A DNA stretch of 64,000 nt from Rhynchonema sp. JSB1_4 (Eukaryota; Nematoda; Chromadorea; Monhysterida; Xyalidae). A model generated the notes under the pieces. It was not told the origin of the DNA. It did not search any database and saw only the letters and a list, made by a program, of their open reading frames with translations. Shown here in pieces: positions 1 to 11,100 of this stretch (its first letter is position 1; every line of letters begins with the position of its first letter). Position numbers and translations under genes: made by a program. The stretch is taken from the NCBI GenBank assembly GCA_030248065.1, contig JASAMV010001995.1, positions 46,471 to 110,470 on the forward strand, given 5' to 3'.

Positions 1-2450
1 CCACTCAGATCAGGATTTGGGATCTGAGAACCTCCTTTCTTATGACCTTCCTTCCATGATTTGCTTAATTTGTTTATTGTTTTACTTTTAACCCAATAAA
101 CCTTCACTTTACCCCATTCCAGGCCGTTGACGCACCCATGCATCGACCGACGAGGGTCGTATTTCGCAATCATGGCCGGGTCTACCTCATATGGCCGTCT
201 GGTGTCGATACCATCGAGGAACGAGGGATCGAAACCCGTAAGCCGACGTTTATTCCTTAATCTCACTGGCAAGTCTAGTTGTCCAGGGGTAATGAAGACA
301 CCTGGCTTATCTTGACTCAGCTGGACTCTATATCGGTACCTATACGCCAACGTGTTCACACGAAGCGCTCGTTTCATAACGGCGGGATGAGCACTAAGCT
401 CATGTCCCTCCTTATAGAGTCTGGCACACGTCAAGTCAGCCAGTGACACGCAGTTCCTAGCCATCAGACATAATTCCACGTCATCATCACCCGTAGGTAC
501 TAGTTCCTTCCGCGGGATACCCAGTAGAGGGTCAATCCCTTTCCTCCACACGTAATCAGCCCTCTTCTTAGCTTTCCCTTTCATTTCAGGAACGAATTCC
601 GAATCACTGATGCCTCGCACCAACACATTGGCCAAGAACTCGAACAGAATCGACGAGTACGCCTTGGAAGAGGCCGTACTTTCACTTACTATTGACTTTG
701 GCAACATATCTTCCTTATTGATGATCATCTTTTGTGAAACATCACCTTTACATATCTTATAGGCTGCCATACTGTGATACTTATCTATGCTTATGCAGCT
801 TGATGACGAAGAATCATCAGAGCTAGGCACCGCAATCGATGCAACCAACTTCTTTTGTGCAATATTCCGAACTGGACTATTGACACGACTTATGATCGCA
901 GCCGACTTTCTTTCAGCAGTTTCGACCGATGGTGCCTCACCATCCACAGTCGTCGAAACTGTCTTCTTATTATCATATAGACTGACATTACGTTCTAAGG
1001 TGTCACTATTACCAGTGGGGTCCAAGTGCACCTCTTGCTTAGGGTGTGAAACATCACTCGTAGTTTCAGTACTTAAGCCGTGGCTTGGGTCTATCAAGCC
1101 CACTTCTGCCGTAGACTTCACTGTACGTACTTTATCTTCACAGACCGGGCTTGGGCTAGGCCGCACCTCGGACGGTGAAACATCATCCTTGTTATCATGA
1201 ATAACAATCTTATTTTCAGCCATAGCTGACGTATCTTGAGCGGGTAGCTCACTTAGCATAGGGGTTTTGGCTGAGGTATGCAGCCTGGGTTCGATAGCCG
1301 AAGCCACAACCGTAGTTGGGCCGAACACTGGGCGTGCCAAGGATTCGGGCGTATCATCTGGACCACTTATGGAAGCCACTGATGGCGGTGCCGGGTTTGA
1401 ACGGACAGGCTGGTGTCTCTGTTCCTTAGGTATCCCACCAAAGGGGTCACGTACTTCTACTTCAAGAGAGGACACTGGGCTGGCCAAATGTCCCTCCTTA
1501 TCCTCTAGCAACTTCCCATCCCTGAACCTGACGCTGGTCGGTCCGGACACAAGATCCGACCGAATGGCGACAGCTTCAGCCAACAAACCTAATGTCTCTC
1601 CAACTGAGCCGTATCCGCACAGAGGGTGCGTTTCCGTATTATCATTCGCTACCACATCGTATCCAATCATAATAGGAGTAGAACCTCGCGGGTCATGCCG
1701 ATCCGCGCCTAAAAACGACTCTCCACGGTCGATGGCTGTGGCCTCGTCCGTGCATTCATTCGTATTTTGCATAGGCGGCAAAACCGCACCGCTTTCCGAC
1801 ATCTCTACCGTTTCATCCAGTGTGGGCAAAGCCACCAGTCCCTTATCTGACCTCTTTTCCAATCCTATCTGACCAACCGGGCTGGGCCCTGGCTGGGAAC
1901 CATCCCCTGCCTCATAACCTTCTGTTTGCTTAATCTCGACTGAGGTCTGGCCTGAAAAGTGTCTTTCAACCAACTCTGCCCACGAATATGCCTCTTCTGA
2001 CTGATCCAGCATCTGCTGGAGCTTATCCGACGTATTCTTATAATCCGTAGAATCATCTGAATCGGGTAGCAGCCTGATGCTGCCCGAGTCATCGTCATCT
2101 GAACATATGGAAGACGAAGCCGCAGGTACCTTATGACCCTCCACCTGATGGCCTTCGTCTTGCGTATCAGTCCTATCTCCGGCCACGGGTTTAGTCTCAG
2201 CCCCAGCTGCAGACTTATCCGTGCCCGACTTCGGCTCAGAGACCGCATCTCGCGTACATATTGACCGTAGGGGGTCCGCATCAAGTTCTTCTCTTAATTT
2301 CCTATGATGGTCTCGCTCCTCTGCCGAAGCAGATTTGCCGACCGGTCCCGGGGGACCCATATGTTTCCTCTGGTTCGGGTCAGCGTCCTGTCCCGTGAAA
2401 ATGGTGCAACTTGGCTCGGCGTCCCGCTCCAAGTTCGGTGCATGGTGCAT
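1..2450 (-). CDS. LTR-encoded open reading frame (ORF1, N-terminal part), intact in the left LTR, partial at the window edge
   Basis: Reading the minus strand codon by codon from the stop at 2595-2597, this frame has no stop down to position 1: 816 complete codons from the first ATG at 2450. It starts downstream of the LTR polyadenylation signal. The first part (about 2450-770) is acidic and rich in Ser, Asp, Pro and Glu and looks disordered. The part from 770 downwards aligns with the ORF1 product at 24972-21742 and is basic and more conserved. I recognise no domain. In the right LTR the first part is broken by frameshifts and stops, so this is the better-preserved version. Three of the window's TGATGTTTCA decamers lie in it and encode Asp-Val-Ser. 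Protein-coding status is inferred from the long open frame and from conservation between copies. Confidence 0.65.
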   Translation of the reverse strand, partial: MHHAPNLERDAEPSCTIFTGQDADPNQRKHMGPPGPVGKSASAEERDHHRKLREELDADPLRSICTRDAVSEPKSGTDKSAAGAETKPVAGDRTDTQDEGHQVEGHKVPAASSSICSDDDDSGSIRLLPDSDDSTDYKNTSDKLQQMLDQSEEAYSWAELVERHFSGQTSVEIKQTEGYEAGDGSQPGPSPVGQIGLEKRSDKGLVALPTLDETVEMSESGAVLPPMQNTNECTDEATAIDRGESFLGADRHDPRGSTPIMIGYDVVANDNTETHPLCGYGSVGETLGLLAEAVAIRSDLVSGPTSVRFRDGKLLEDKEGHLASPVSSLEVEVRDPFGGIPKEQRHQPVRSNPAPPSVASISGPDDTPESLARPVFGPTTVVASAIEPRLHTSAKTPMLSELPAQDTSAMAENKIVIHDNKDDVSPSEVRPSPSPVCEDKVRTVKSTAEVGLIDPSHGLSTETTSDVSHPKQEVHLDPTGNSDTLERNVSLYDNKKTVSTTVDGEAPSVETAERKSAAIISRVNSPVRNIAQKKLVASIAVPSSDDSSSSSCISIDKYHSMAAYKICKGDVSQKMIINKEDMLPKSIVSESTASSKAYSSILFEFLANVLVRGISDSEFVPEMKGKAKKRADYVWRKGIDPLLGIPRKELVPTGDDDVELCLMARNCVSLADLTCARLYKEGHELSAHPAVMKRALRVNTLAYRYRYRVQLSQDKPGVFITPGQLDLPVRLRNKRRLTGFDPSFLDGIDTRRPYEVDPAMIAKYDPRRSMHGCVNGLEWGKVKVYWVKSKTINKLSKSWKEGHKKGGSQIPNPDLS

Positions 2451-2632
2451 AATTGACGAAGTGCACCCGAAATCCTCCTGCCGCGGCCACGTTCCAAAAC
2501 GGGCCGACCGAAGACGACTTCGGGCCCTGAATGGCAATCGACGACCGTTCCAGCTCGGAGGGAGGTTAGTAATGGTAGTAGTGAGCCACGCGTGCTAACC
2601 CCCGGCTGGATTATCGAATAATGTTTCGTCGT

Positions 2633-2638
2633 TTTATT
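2633..2638 (-). promoter_or_regulatory. LTR polyadenylation signal AATAAA (left copy)
   Basis: On the minus strand the sequence reads AATAAA, downstream of two CCAAT boxes in the same LTR and upstream of the long reading frame. This is the usual order of promoter, R region and U5. It matches 26767-26772 in the right LTR. Confidence 0.5.
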
Positions 2639-3013
2639 ACTCGATCGGACGTAAATCACACGTAGATTCAGGTAGGGTTAAGAGAAAGTTCCGTTTTGTA
2701 TGGTAAGACCAGAGTTTAAGTAGTCACCGCACACAGAGAATTAATACAAGACACGGTTACACTGAACGCTGATTGGTTAGAATATTGCAATTGTATGAAT
2801 TGATTGGTTGACAGAATAAAACTAGCTTATGCATACGGTAAAAGTCCTATGTTTGTATGTTACAATAATAAAGTAATTGTAGAGCGGGAAGTTTGAATTT
2901 GATCTAAAACAAGATGGCCGACAAGAGCGGCTTGAAACCATTACAAAAACCCTAAACGCGGCAATACAAAAGTAGAATCAACCCGAATAGGCGACAGGGG
3001 TCGGTAGTTCGGG

Positions 3014-3035
3014 GCAATGGTGTGAGCCCCATTGC
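3014..3035. repeat. Palindrome at the LTR outer end (left copy)
   Basis: GCAATGG and CCATTGC are inverted around an 8-bp centre at the extreme 5' end of the LTR in coding orientation. The same 22 bp close the right LTR at 27152-27173. It may be part of the terminus recognised by the integrase. Confidence 0.55.
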
Positions 3036-3036
3036 T

Positions 3037-3051
3037 ACCCCCCTGCCTCCT
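3037..3051 (-). promoter_or_regulatory. Polypurine tract of the retroelement
   Basis: On the minus strand this reads AGGAGGCAGGGGGG plus one base and directly abuts the LTR start AGCAATGG. A purine run here is the plus-strand primer site that LTR retroelements need, and it supports reading the left repeat as the 3' LTR. Confidence 0.65.
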
Positions 3052-6000
3052 ACTGGGACTCCCGTTCCAGCCTCCTAAAACACCCAAAACTAGCTAAGTG
3101 ATGTGAGTGAGAAAGAGAGGGGTATGGGTGTCTCTACCGACAAGCTGCACACCATGAAAATAGTTGATGTTTAAGTGGTGTGACGCTTGTACAAAATTGT
3201 AGGCCGGGTGCGTTGTTGTGAGAATGAGAGAGAGAGAAAAAATAAATGCAAATTTACGCTCTAAAAGTATAATAGAAATTGTAAGAAAGTTAAAATGTAC
3301 CTGAATAAACGTGAAACAGACGCCGAACGTCTATGAGAGAAAGAAAAAGAGACAACACAATAAATTGTGAGCAATATAACAAATGTGTAAGTCAATTTGG
3401 ACTATTACACAAAACCACAAATACCTGAGCACACACAATATAATTACCCGAAATAAAATTACCGGAATGTAGCAAATAATTTGAATAAATTTGAGCAGAA
3501 AACTAAAATTGAACAACAAATACTCGCATGATTCCCACTGGTGCTTAAAATTGGGGGAGTTGTATTGAAAAATAAGATCGGATCTGCCATTTTTATTTTT
3601 GATTATTTGTTTTGAATGTGAGGTATTTTGTGTGTTGGGGGTAATTGGGGAATAAAGAGGTCTAGGGTGGGACGTTATTTGCACCATAAGGTGCGCATAA
3701 CGCCTGCAAGCCCGGTTATTCACCAGTCGGCTGCAAAACTCTGAGGATCAGGCTCCAGCTAATGCTGGTACACCCTACCTCCGAGTAACCACGCTAGCCA
3801 TGTATGTAAAATGAAAAGTAGTTTGGAATGTAAATGGGGAAGGTGGGGAGGATTGTGTTTTGTTGAAAAAATGACTGATCCGACCTGAATGATTAGGAGG
3901 GAAGAGAAAGAAAGATGTCCCAGAGATATCCTATGGCAAGTTATGCTTGTCCAATAGGCCAGGTACATCGGCACCAACTGTTCCTCATACGTACAAAACC
4001 TTAACACCAATAAACACACACAAACCAAATTATAACACGAAATTTAACCGTTTTTACGAGAAAATAGTGAATTTTTAAGATAAATTGGCTGATTGTGAGG
4101 CTCAAAATCTATGCTTCTTTGGTTCTTCTTTGGAGATACTAATATAAACTAGCAGAAATCCACTTCTACCACTGGATTGTGAGAACCGCGAGAATTTTTT
4201 ACGTGAGCACACACAGAATCGAGAGAAAAGAAAGGAAAAAAATTTTTTAAAACTAGCTTAATACCATAATGAAATGCATCAACATACAGTTTTCCTAGGT
4301 GATTCCTTAGGTGAGGGCTCTAGCCCAGTTTCCTCAATTGCTATAAGAAAACGTAAATGATAACAATAAACAAACTTAACCAAATGTATTACCAAATAAC
4401 TCAACCAAAACCTTTGGTACCCCAGCGAAATCTAATTTCAACAACAACCTCCTAGGCCGGGGACCTCTACAAAAACAAAAATACTTGAGTTCGGCCGGAG
4501 CCAACAAAGAACAACACAATAATAATAAACTCCTTATGTGTCCCTGTGGACCAACTTTTTACCCAAAGCAACAAACGAGAAAGAAAAAAAAACAAAACTA
4601 CAAAAACCTAGTCCTAGCCTATGCACCCTGACACCCACTCAAACACACACAAAGTCGGCTCCCTAATGGGCCCAAAATGTTGCTGATAAGCAGAGAAAGA
4701 ATGCCTGGCTGGATCGGGAGATTTTCATATACTACTTATTTTCCTATCAAATACCCGAATATTGGGCATTCCTTCACCACTTATAGCCGAACTTCGGTGC
4801 TTATTTATATGGTTTTATGGTTTTCTTAGTCTTTCACTTATAAACTACGTTTACACACACGTTCTGCACGTTTATTTTCCATTTCCGACGATTTTTCGGC
4901 CAAACAACCCGTATTCTGGCCTCATTTTTCTCATTTTCGTTCTTATTGTCGAGGAGATGTTTCATTCTTCACTTTTTTCATAATAACGTCCATACAACGT
5001 CAAACATTCGTATACGCAACAAAAACTAACTTCTTACGCGTTTTTGCACCCGTCCATGGTTGGACAAGGTACAACGGTTTACCAAGGTACCTTCTGCAGG
5101 TGCTCCTCCGCTTCGAATTACAAAAGAAATTTTCGTATTTTCATTCATATTTTCGTTAATTTTTTGTTTCGCAAATGAACTTATTTGACATATCACTTCG
5201 TAAAAATCACATTCCAGCTCATGAAAATACCAAATGCCCACGAAAATTCGCGACAATAGCGCCCAACATCGTGAACTGACGTGCCGAAACGACGCAAAAC
5301 TTCAGCTCCTCAGGTTGGCTATTTTGCAAGTGCCTCCGGGCTATTGGTCTCTTAACGGGACGCGCCCGTAGGTATTTGCATAGCTCTGTACGTTCGTCAT
5401 GGAAGGAAAGTCACAACTTTCGCAAAAGTCTTAACCTGACTGGGACGCAAAGCAAAATTCCCGTGGGGGAAAATTTCAGGGCGGCTCCCACCTCGTAGGT
5501 AAGCCTCATATATTCACTTAGGTAAGCCCATAAGTTGCTTATAGATGCTGTTTAGTTGCCATAGAAGTGCTTATCCTCTTCCCTTCCTTCAATTTTCACC
5601 AACAAATTGCCAAACAAAAAAAAATTTTTTTCCATTTTGTTCAGCAATAAGGTATAATGTCACGTAGGTCAGTCCGTACTCTGTGACACTCTACCATGGT
5701 ACATTTCGAACTCCTTCTCTTTTCTCTCCTATCACTGTTTCCATCATATTTTTTCGTTTTTGAGACATTTTTACTTCATTGAGAATTTTCTATTCTCTTT
5801 TATTCATTTTCGAACCTCAGATAACCCACATTTCGGCGTTTTGACTTAACCAACTAAAGCCCTTCATTGTCCTTGTTGGCAAACCAAAATTTGCCTAACT
5901 AGGCCTTTAGCCATGATAGTTTCACACTGCTGTGAGAGTATTTCATTCTCCGTAGCCATGAAACATCATGTTTTCGACAAAAATGTCCGAAAAATAGGTT

Positions 6001-8191
6001 CTTAAAACTTCTTAGTTTTCCACATAGTTAGCTTTCCAGAAGCTTCCCAGTGTAGACGCTGCGTATTTTTAAGCTTATTCTGTGTTGCTTGAGCTTATCT
6101 ATCTTCAGGGAATTTCGTTTTGGCCTCACTCAAGTTTTTTTTTCTCTATTTTGGCACAAAATCGACTTTTATTCTTTAAAATCGTATTTTTGTGCTAAAA
6201 ATGTCGTATTTCTTACTCATCCTGTAAACAAGCTCACTTTCCCGAATTTCTTCATAGATAGCACTCTTTGCCAGCCACACATTGTCTTTTCATGCAGATT
6301 AGTGCATCAACTTTATTATCTTCTCACATAAATACTTTTCACTTACAAAAGTCTGCACTGTGAGTGATATTAAGTGCAGTTTGGACAACTTTCTCGTTGT
6401 TGATCCTATTTACAGTCTTATATACCTTTAGGTACTCTTTTTTTGTTTTTCTGCGTGAAATTCCTGAAATCAGTCTGACAAATATTACCGATTTTTTCCA
6501 AAAATCATATTCTGTAACTTTCAGAATTTTCCTTTTTTTCTTCGTATAGCCCTGAACGTAATTAAACCCCACTGCATGAGGTGGATCAATCTGGGATTGA
6601 TTTTCAAACCTCAGGCAGTGCATTGGATTCCCAGTTTCCCTGATGTTTCATATCATATTTCATATTAGCATACTCCATTTGGGGCTTCCTCCACAATCTA
6701 TGTTACCGTAACCCACTTGGGAACAGATCGTGTCGAGAGCCTGCTGACTGCTTACCGCAAAATGGCGCGATTTCAAATCAATGAGAAAGAAAATTTGCGG
6801 GGAAAAATTGTGAAGTTCCTTCCCAGACCTTTTCCCCTTTCCCAAAAAAAAAAACCCTTTTCCACAACTTTTTTACTTTTCCCCGAAACCAATCTCAAGC
6901 CACCGCCCCCCCCCCCCCCCCCCCCCCCCACCCCGGCGCCCCCAAGCGCTCCCCCCTTTCCCGGCCGGGAAAAGAACGGGGGCCCGTTTTCCCCTTTCTC
7001 GCCGCTAAGGCCTAAGCCCGTCGCTACTTCCATGGAAGGAAGGCCATAAACAAACATTGTGAAGTTCTCCCCACGCCCCACAGCCCCATAGCAAATAGGC
7101 TAGGGTTCAATCATAGGTTCCAATTAACTCATTTAGCTAAAACCACATTTGTTTTAGTCTACTTGCCTCCTTAAGATCACATAATTAGCATCCTTGGGCC
7201 CCACGGTTCACTTCCGTGACTTGGACGGACCCATAACGTTTCACCATTTTCGTCAATCCCAATTCTTTTAGATGCCTTCATTGTCCATTCTGGAGCTTCA
7301 CTCCCATAATCTCATCGTATTAATTCACCTATCTTTACATCCTGTCTTCAGACTTTCATTTTAAACGTAACTTCTAAAAATCCAAGGAAAAATTACCCTC
7401 ACTTTTAATAAAATCCTCGTAATGTTGTTTCATTTCCTTGAAACATTTTGCCTATTAGTCAATTCACTTAGGCCCTAATTCCATCACTATTCTCCATTAC
7501 TGACACTCTTGTGTTCCTGTTTCTCTGGATTTTCTGCTCCAGATTTTCCTCCAAAAGTGCCACTTTTGTCGAATCCGAAGGGGGGGCTGCCCCCATTTTT
7601 GGCATAAAAACGTTTAGGCTTAATTGCTTATCTCCATCTAAAGCCCTCAATTTTCATAATTCTTCTTGTTCTCAAACCCTTTATGAAACATCATTTCGTC
7701 AACCTCTTCGGTTGATTCATTTATTCCAGCAACCATAATATACTAGCACTTTAACTTTGGCCGCTATTCTCCATTTTCGTCACCTTAAATTCACGTATAT
7801 TCTGGTTTTGTTTTCTCCAGAAGCTTAGTATTTCAGGATCGCAGCTTTCTCACCAAAGTCAAACCCGGGAGGTATTGACATAGCGAAAAATAAAAGAGCA
7901 TATCACTGATTTTCTTTGTTCCTTAGCGCTTCTAAACGGCAAAGCCGTTTTGAAATAGCGTGTACTTTAGACAATCAGTGCATATTGCTACTGAGCTTAG
8001 TCAATGTTGGACTTAATGAGGTACTGGTACCTCCCTGCGCATCCTGAAATCTCAGCTTCTGGGCTGATGTTTCACTTCCTTAACCATCATATTGCAAAAC
8101 AATTCCTATTCTGACCTCATGTCATACCCAGCCAGCCTCCAGGAAAGAAAAAAAATTCCTTTCCCTTGGGAACTATTTTCTTCAAGCCAGC
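3038..8191 (-). other. Long non-coding 3' region between pol and the 3' LTR
   Basis: About 5.15 kb follow the pol stop with no reading frame I can support. Short open stretches (for example 3331-3723, 6339-6623 and 7468-7650 on the minus strand) show no recognisable domain or coding bias. No envelope-like protein, signal peptide or fusion-protein pattern is visible. The region holds four TGATGTTTCA decamers (5959, 6641, 7684 and 8065) and a 24-base C run at 6906-6929 inside low-complexity sequence. It is unusually long for the segment between pol and the 3' LTR. Confidence 0.6.
6840..7080. repeat. Low-complexity, homopolymer-rich segment with a 24-base C run
   Basis: Runs of A, C, T and G alternate here, including C24 at 6906-6929. 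Open frames on both strands are just proline- or glycine-rich translations of the runs. The texture resembles poorly resolved consensus sequence and also occurs at 30640-30970. Confidence 0.6.
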
Positions 8192-11100
8192 TCAGTCCCT
8201 TTCCTGATCACCTTTTTGATCAGGGGACGGCTGAGCTTCCTTTTTCCCATTCATTACTTCACCTAAAATCGTCATTATTTGTGGTACATTCAAATCATTT
8301 GGTAATGATATTTCAGTTTGAATGGCCACCATATTTACTTCTGTCTGAGGTTTAGGCTTGCGTATAGCAAATGCCGACTCTCCTTGGTCTTCAGGTATCT
8401 GTGTTGCCTGCCTAAATTCCTCTTCAGAATATAAAATTGATTTATTCTGAATCTTATCCTTCATCTGTGCTTCAGGGTACCTATACTGGGGCTCAATTAT
8501 GATGTCACCCTTCTTAGAAAACTCTGTGGGCTGGAATTTAATAAATTCTGTGCCCGTCCAAAAGAAATCATCTGGAATATCTTTCGAACACGGTAACACT
8601 GTTTCAAGGTGTACCGGCTTAATGTTCATTTGCGGATCGTGTACCTTACGCACGTATACCCGTCCACCAGTAGTGACGTCACATACCCTGTAAGGTCCTC
8701 GTGCTCGCCAAGCTATCTTGTACGATTTACCCGTAATAGATGGCTTGCCTTGAACAAATATTCTCTGGCCTGGTGCCACCCTAAAAGCTCCTATATTTTT
8801 CTTATCATGTCTAGATTTTCTCGCCCAATATGCTCTTTCGAGTGACATGGCGATTTCTTCTTCCATTTGCTTATCCAAATAATCTTGATATTCCGCATAC
8901 TGCTTTTGTTCAGCTATTGACGGTGTTTGAGACAACACTGTTGATGCTGGTATTAAAGCAGGTCCTCTCTTATGCAAAATCTGGTATGGGCTGTAGCCCG
9001 TCTCAGTGACTTGCGTATTGATGCTTATCACTGCTAAAGGCAGCCCCTGTTTCCATTCCTTATTATTTGGGCCTAGCATTCTACGTAAGGTCCTCAATAA
9101 TTTCTTATTCATATTTTCCACTGCCCCCAAAGGGCGATGAGCCATCGTAAACTGCTGTTTTATACCCAAAGTTTTGCACATCTCTCTAAAACCTTTCGCC
9201 CTAAATGCACCTTCTTGGTCACAGCTGACAAGGCGAGGCCTCCAGCAATGAGAAAGAAAAGTCATAAATGCTTCTTTCACCTCTTGTTCTTTTCTTGACT
9301 TCAGTGGGATAGCCTCCACATATTTACTATAAAAGTCTAAGATCACCAATATGTATTGGTACCCATCATCTGTCTTATCTAGTCCTAATATATCCATTCC
9401 CACCGTTGCAAACGGTTCAGGGATCACTTTTGTCGGGCGATAATCTGTGGCTTGCGGCTTCAAATTATCTGCCGTTAGCGCACAAACCTTACATGACTTA
9501 CAAAACTTATCCACATCGCGATACATGCCCCTCCAATAGAATTGCGTTTTCAAACGCGCATAAGTGCCCTCCGTCAGGAAATGGCCACTGAAATGATGCG
9601 CGTCCGTCATCACCAAAATCTTGTGTTCCTCAGGCACGATGACCTGGTCGTAATGTTTCTCTTCCCGTTTCAGGCGATATAGAATGCCAGATTTTGGATG
9701 AACGTATACACTGTCCTTAATCTCATAAAACCACTTCGCCCCTTCGGTATCAGGCAAATCCTTCAACCGAGGTTCAAAGGTTCCCGTTTTCAGTCTGTTA
9801 TACTGATGATAGGCCGTTATCATTTGTTGCAACACCGGGTCTTCCCGTTGTGCTTTGGCCACCGCTTGTGCTACTGCGTACGTTGGCCAATCGACACACA
9901 GCCATCCTTCATTTTCGCCCTGGGCGCTTATTTCATACGTGAAATCATTTTCTACCCATTGTACTGTCTCGGAATCCGGCAACAGCCGCGAAAACTTATC
10001 TATTATCGTACGATTTACTTGAGATTCTTCTTCTGCTAGCTCTCGCATAATAGCTACTGTGTGTTCCTGTGCGTCCCGCTTAGCTTTTTCTTTGCCTTTC
10101 ACAGGTTGAGGGTTAATTTTGCAAACTTTTCCCTCCGTTTCTTCAATACTTAAGCTCGTTTGTTTTGCTAAATCAATCTGCAAAACTTTCAGCGCATTTT
10201 CATCATTCGTAGGTATTTTGCGTATGCGTCTTTCTTTTTCAAATTGAGTCCAAAATTCTTTGACCTCCATTTTTCGTATAGGCTTGTGTTCCTCCAGTGA
10301 ACCTGGTTCCATCATGATACTGGCTATTAGTGCCATATCCACTTTGGGTCCTTGTATTTGCTTTACCTTTTTATTGAACCAAGCCGTAAATTTCTGTGGC
10401 GAATCATTTCTTGATCTTATAAGCATATTGACCATTTTCAACTCTGATTGAGCATTTGTTGCTGGTGCAATGGTGTGCACTTTGCTTAATTCCTCGAAAT
10501 GTTTACGTACTCTTTTCTCTATGTCTTCTTGTACTGGACTTATGGCACAAAGCCCCCATATTTCTTCTAATGCTTCATCAATCGTAGGTTCCTTGTCTTT
10601 GTTCGGTTCCGTAGCACTTTCGTCATAATTTTCGCAGCCTGCCATGCGGCTGAACGCATCAGGAGCCTGATTTTGGCTACCTGCCCTATAAACGAAAGTG
10701 GGATTGAATGAGGCAATTAATTGTGCCCACCTATCCACTCGTGCATTGTTGAAGTTTCCTGTCATACACATTTTTAATGCCGAATGGTCCGTGATGACCG
10801 TTAGCTTGTGCCCACGTAAGTACATTGAGAACTGCATAATGCTCCATGCTATAGCCCCCATTTCCAATTCACTTGACGTATATTTCTTCTCCGCTTGCTT
10901 TAGCGAGCGGCTTGCATAAGCTATGGGTCGTAATTTTCCATTTTCATCCTCTTGGGATAAGATTGCGCCAAATCCCCATTTACTGCCATCAGTTTCCAAA
11001 GTCCATGGCTTTTCAAAATTTGGATACTTCAACATAATATCTTCTGCCATCTGTTGTTTGAGATATTCAAACGCAGCCTGGTGAAGGTCCGTCCAATTCC

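Larger units (their letters stand above)
1..3036 (-). mobile_element. 3' LTR (left copy, runs off the window) of a giant Ty3/Gypsy element
   Basis: This stretch is repeated in the same orientation at 24203-27174, with about 21 kb containing gag and pol between the copies, so I read the pair as long terminal repeats of a minus-strand retrotransposon. The right edge is sharp: both copies share sequence up to 3036 and 27174 and then differ. Just beyond 3036 lies a polypurine tract on the minus strand, as expected next to a 3' LTR. The left edge is outside the window, so the LTR is at least 3.0 kb. The outer 500 bp of the two copies are nearly identical and the middle is much more diverged. A head-to-tail tandem of whole elements cannot be excluded from this window alone. 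Confidence 0.85.

Noticed and set aside
1865..2284. 139-codon minus-strand frame in the left LTR
   Set aside because: It lies in another frame within the much longer open LTR frame; the longer frame is conserved and acidic, and this one is its shadow.
6660..7081. Proline- and glycine-rich frames on both strands
   Set aside because: They are translations of C/G homopolymer runs in suspect sequence.
3038..8191. A possible envelope gene downstream of pol
   Set aside because: No long frame, signal peptide or transmembrane protein is present.
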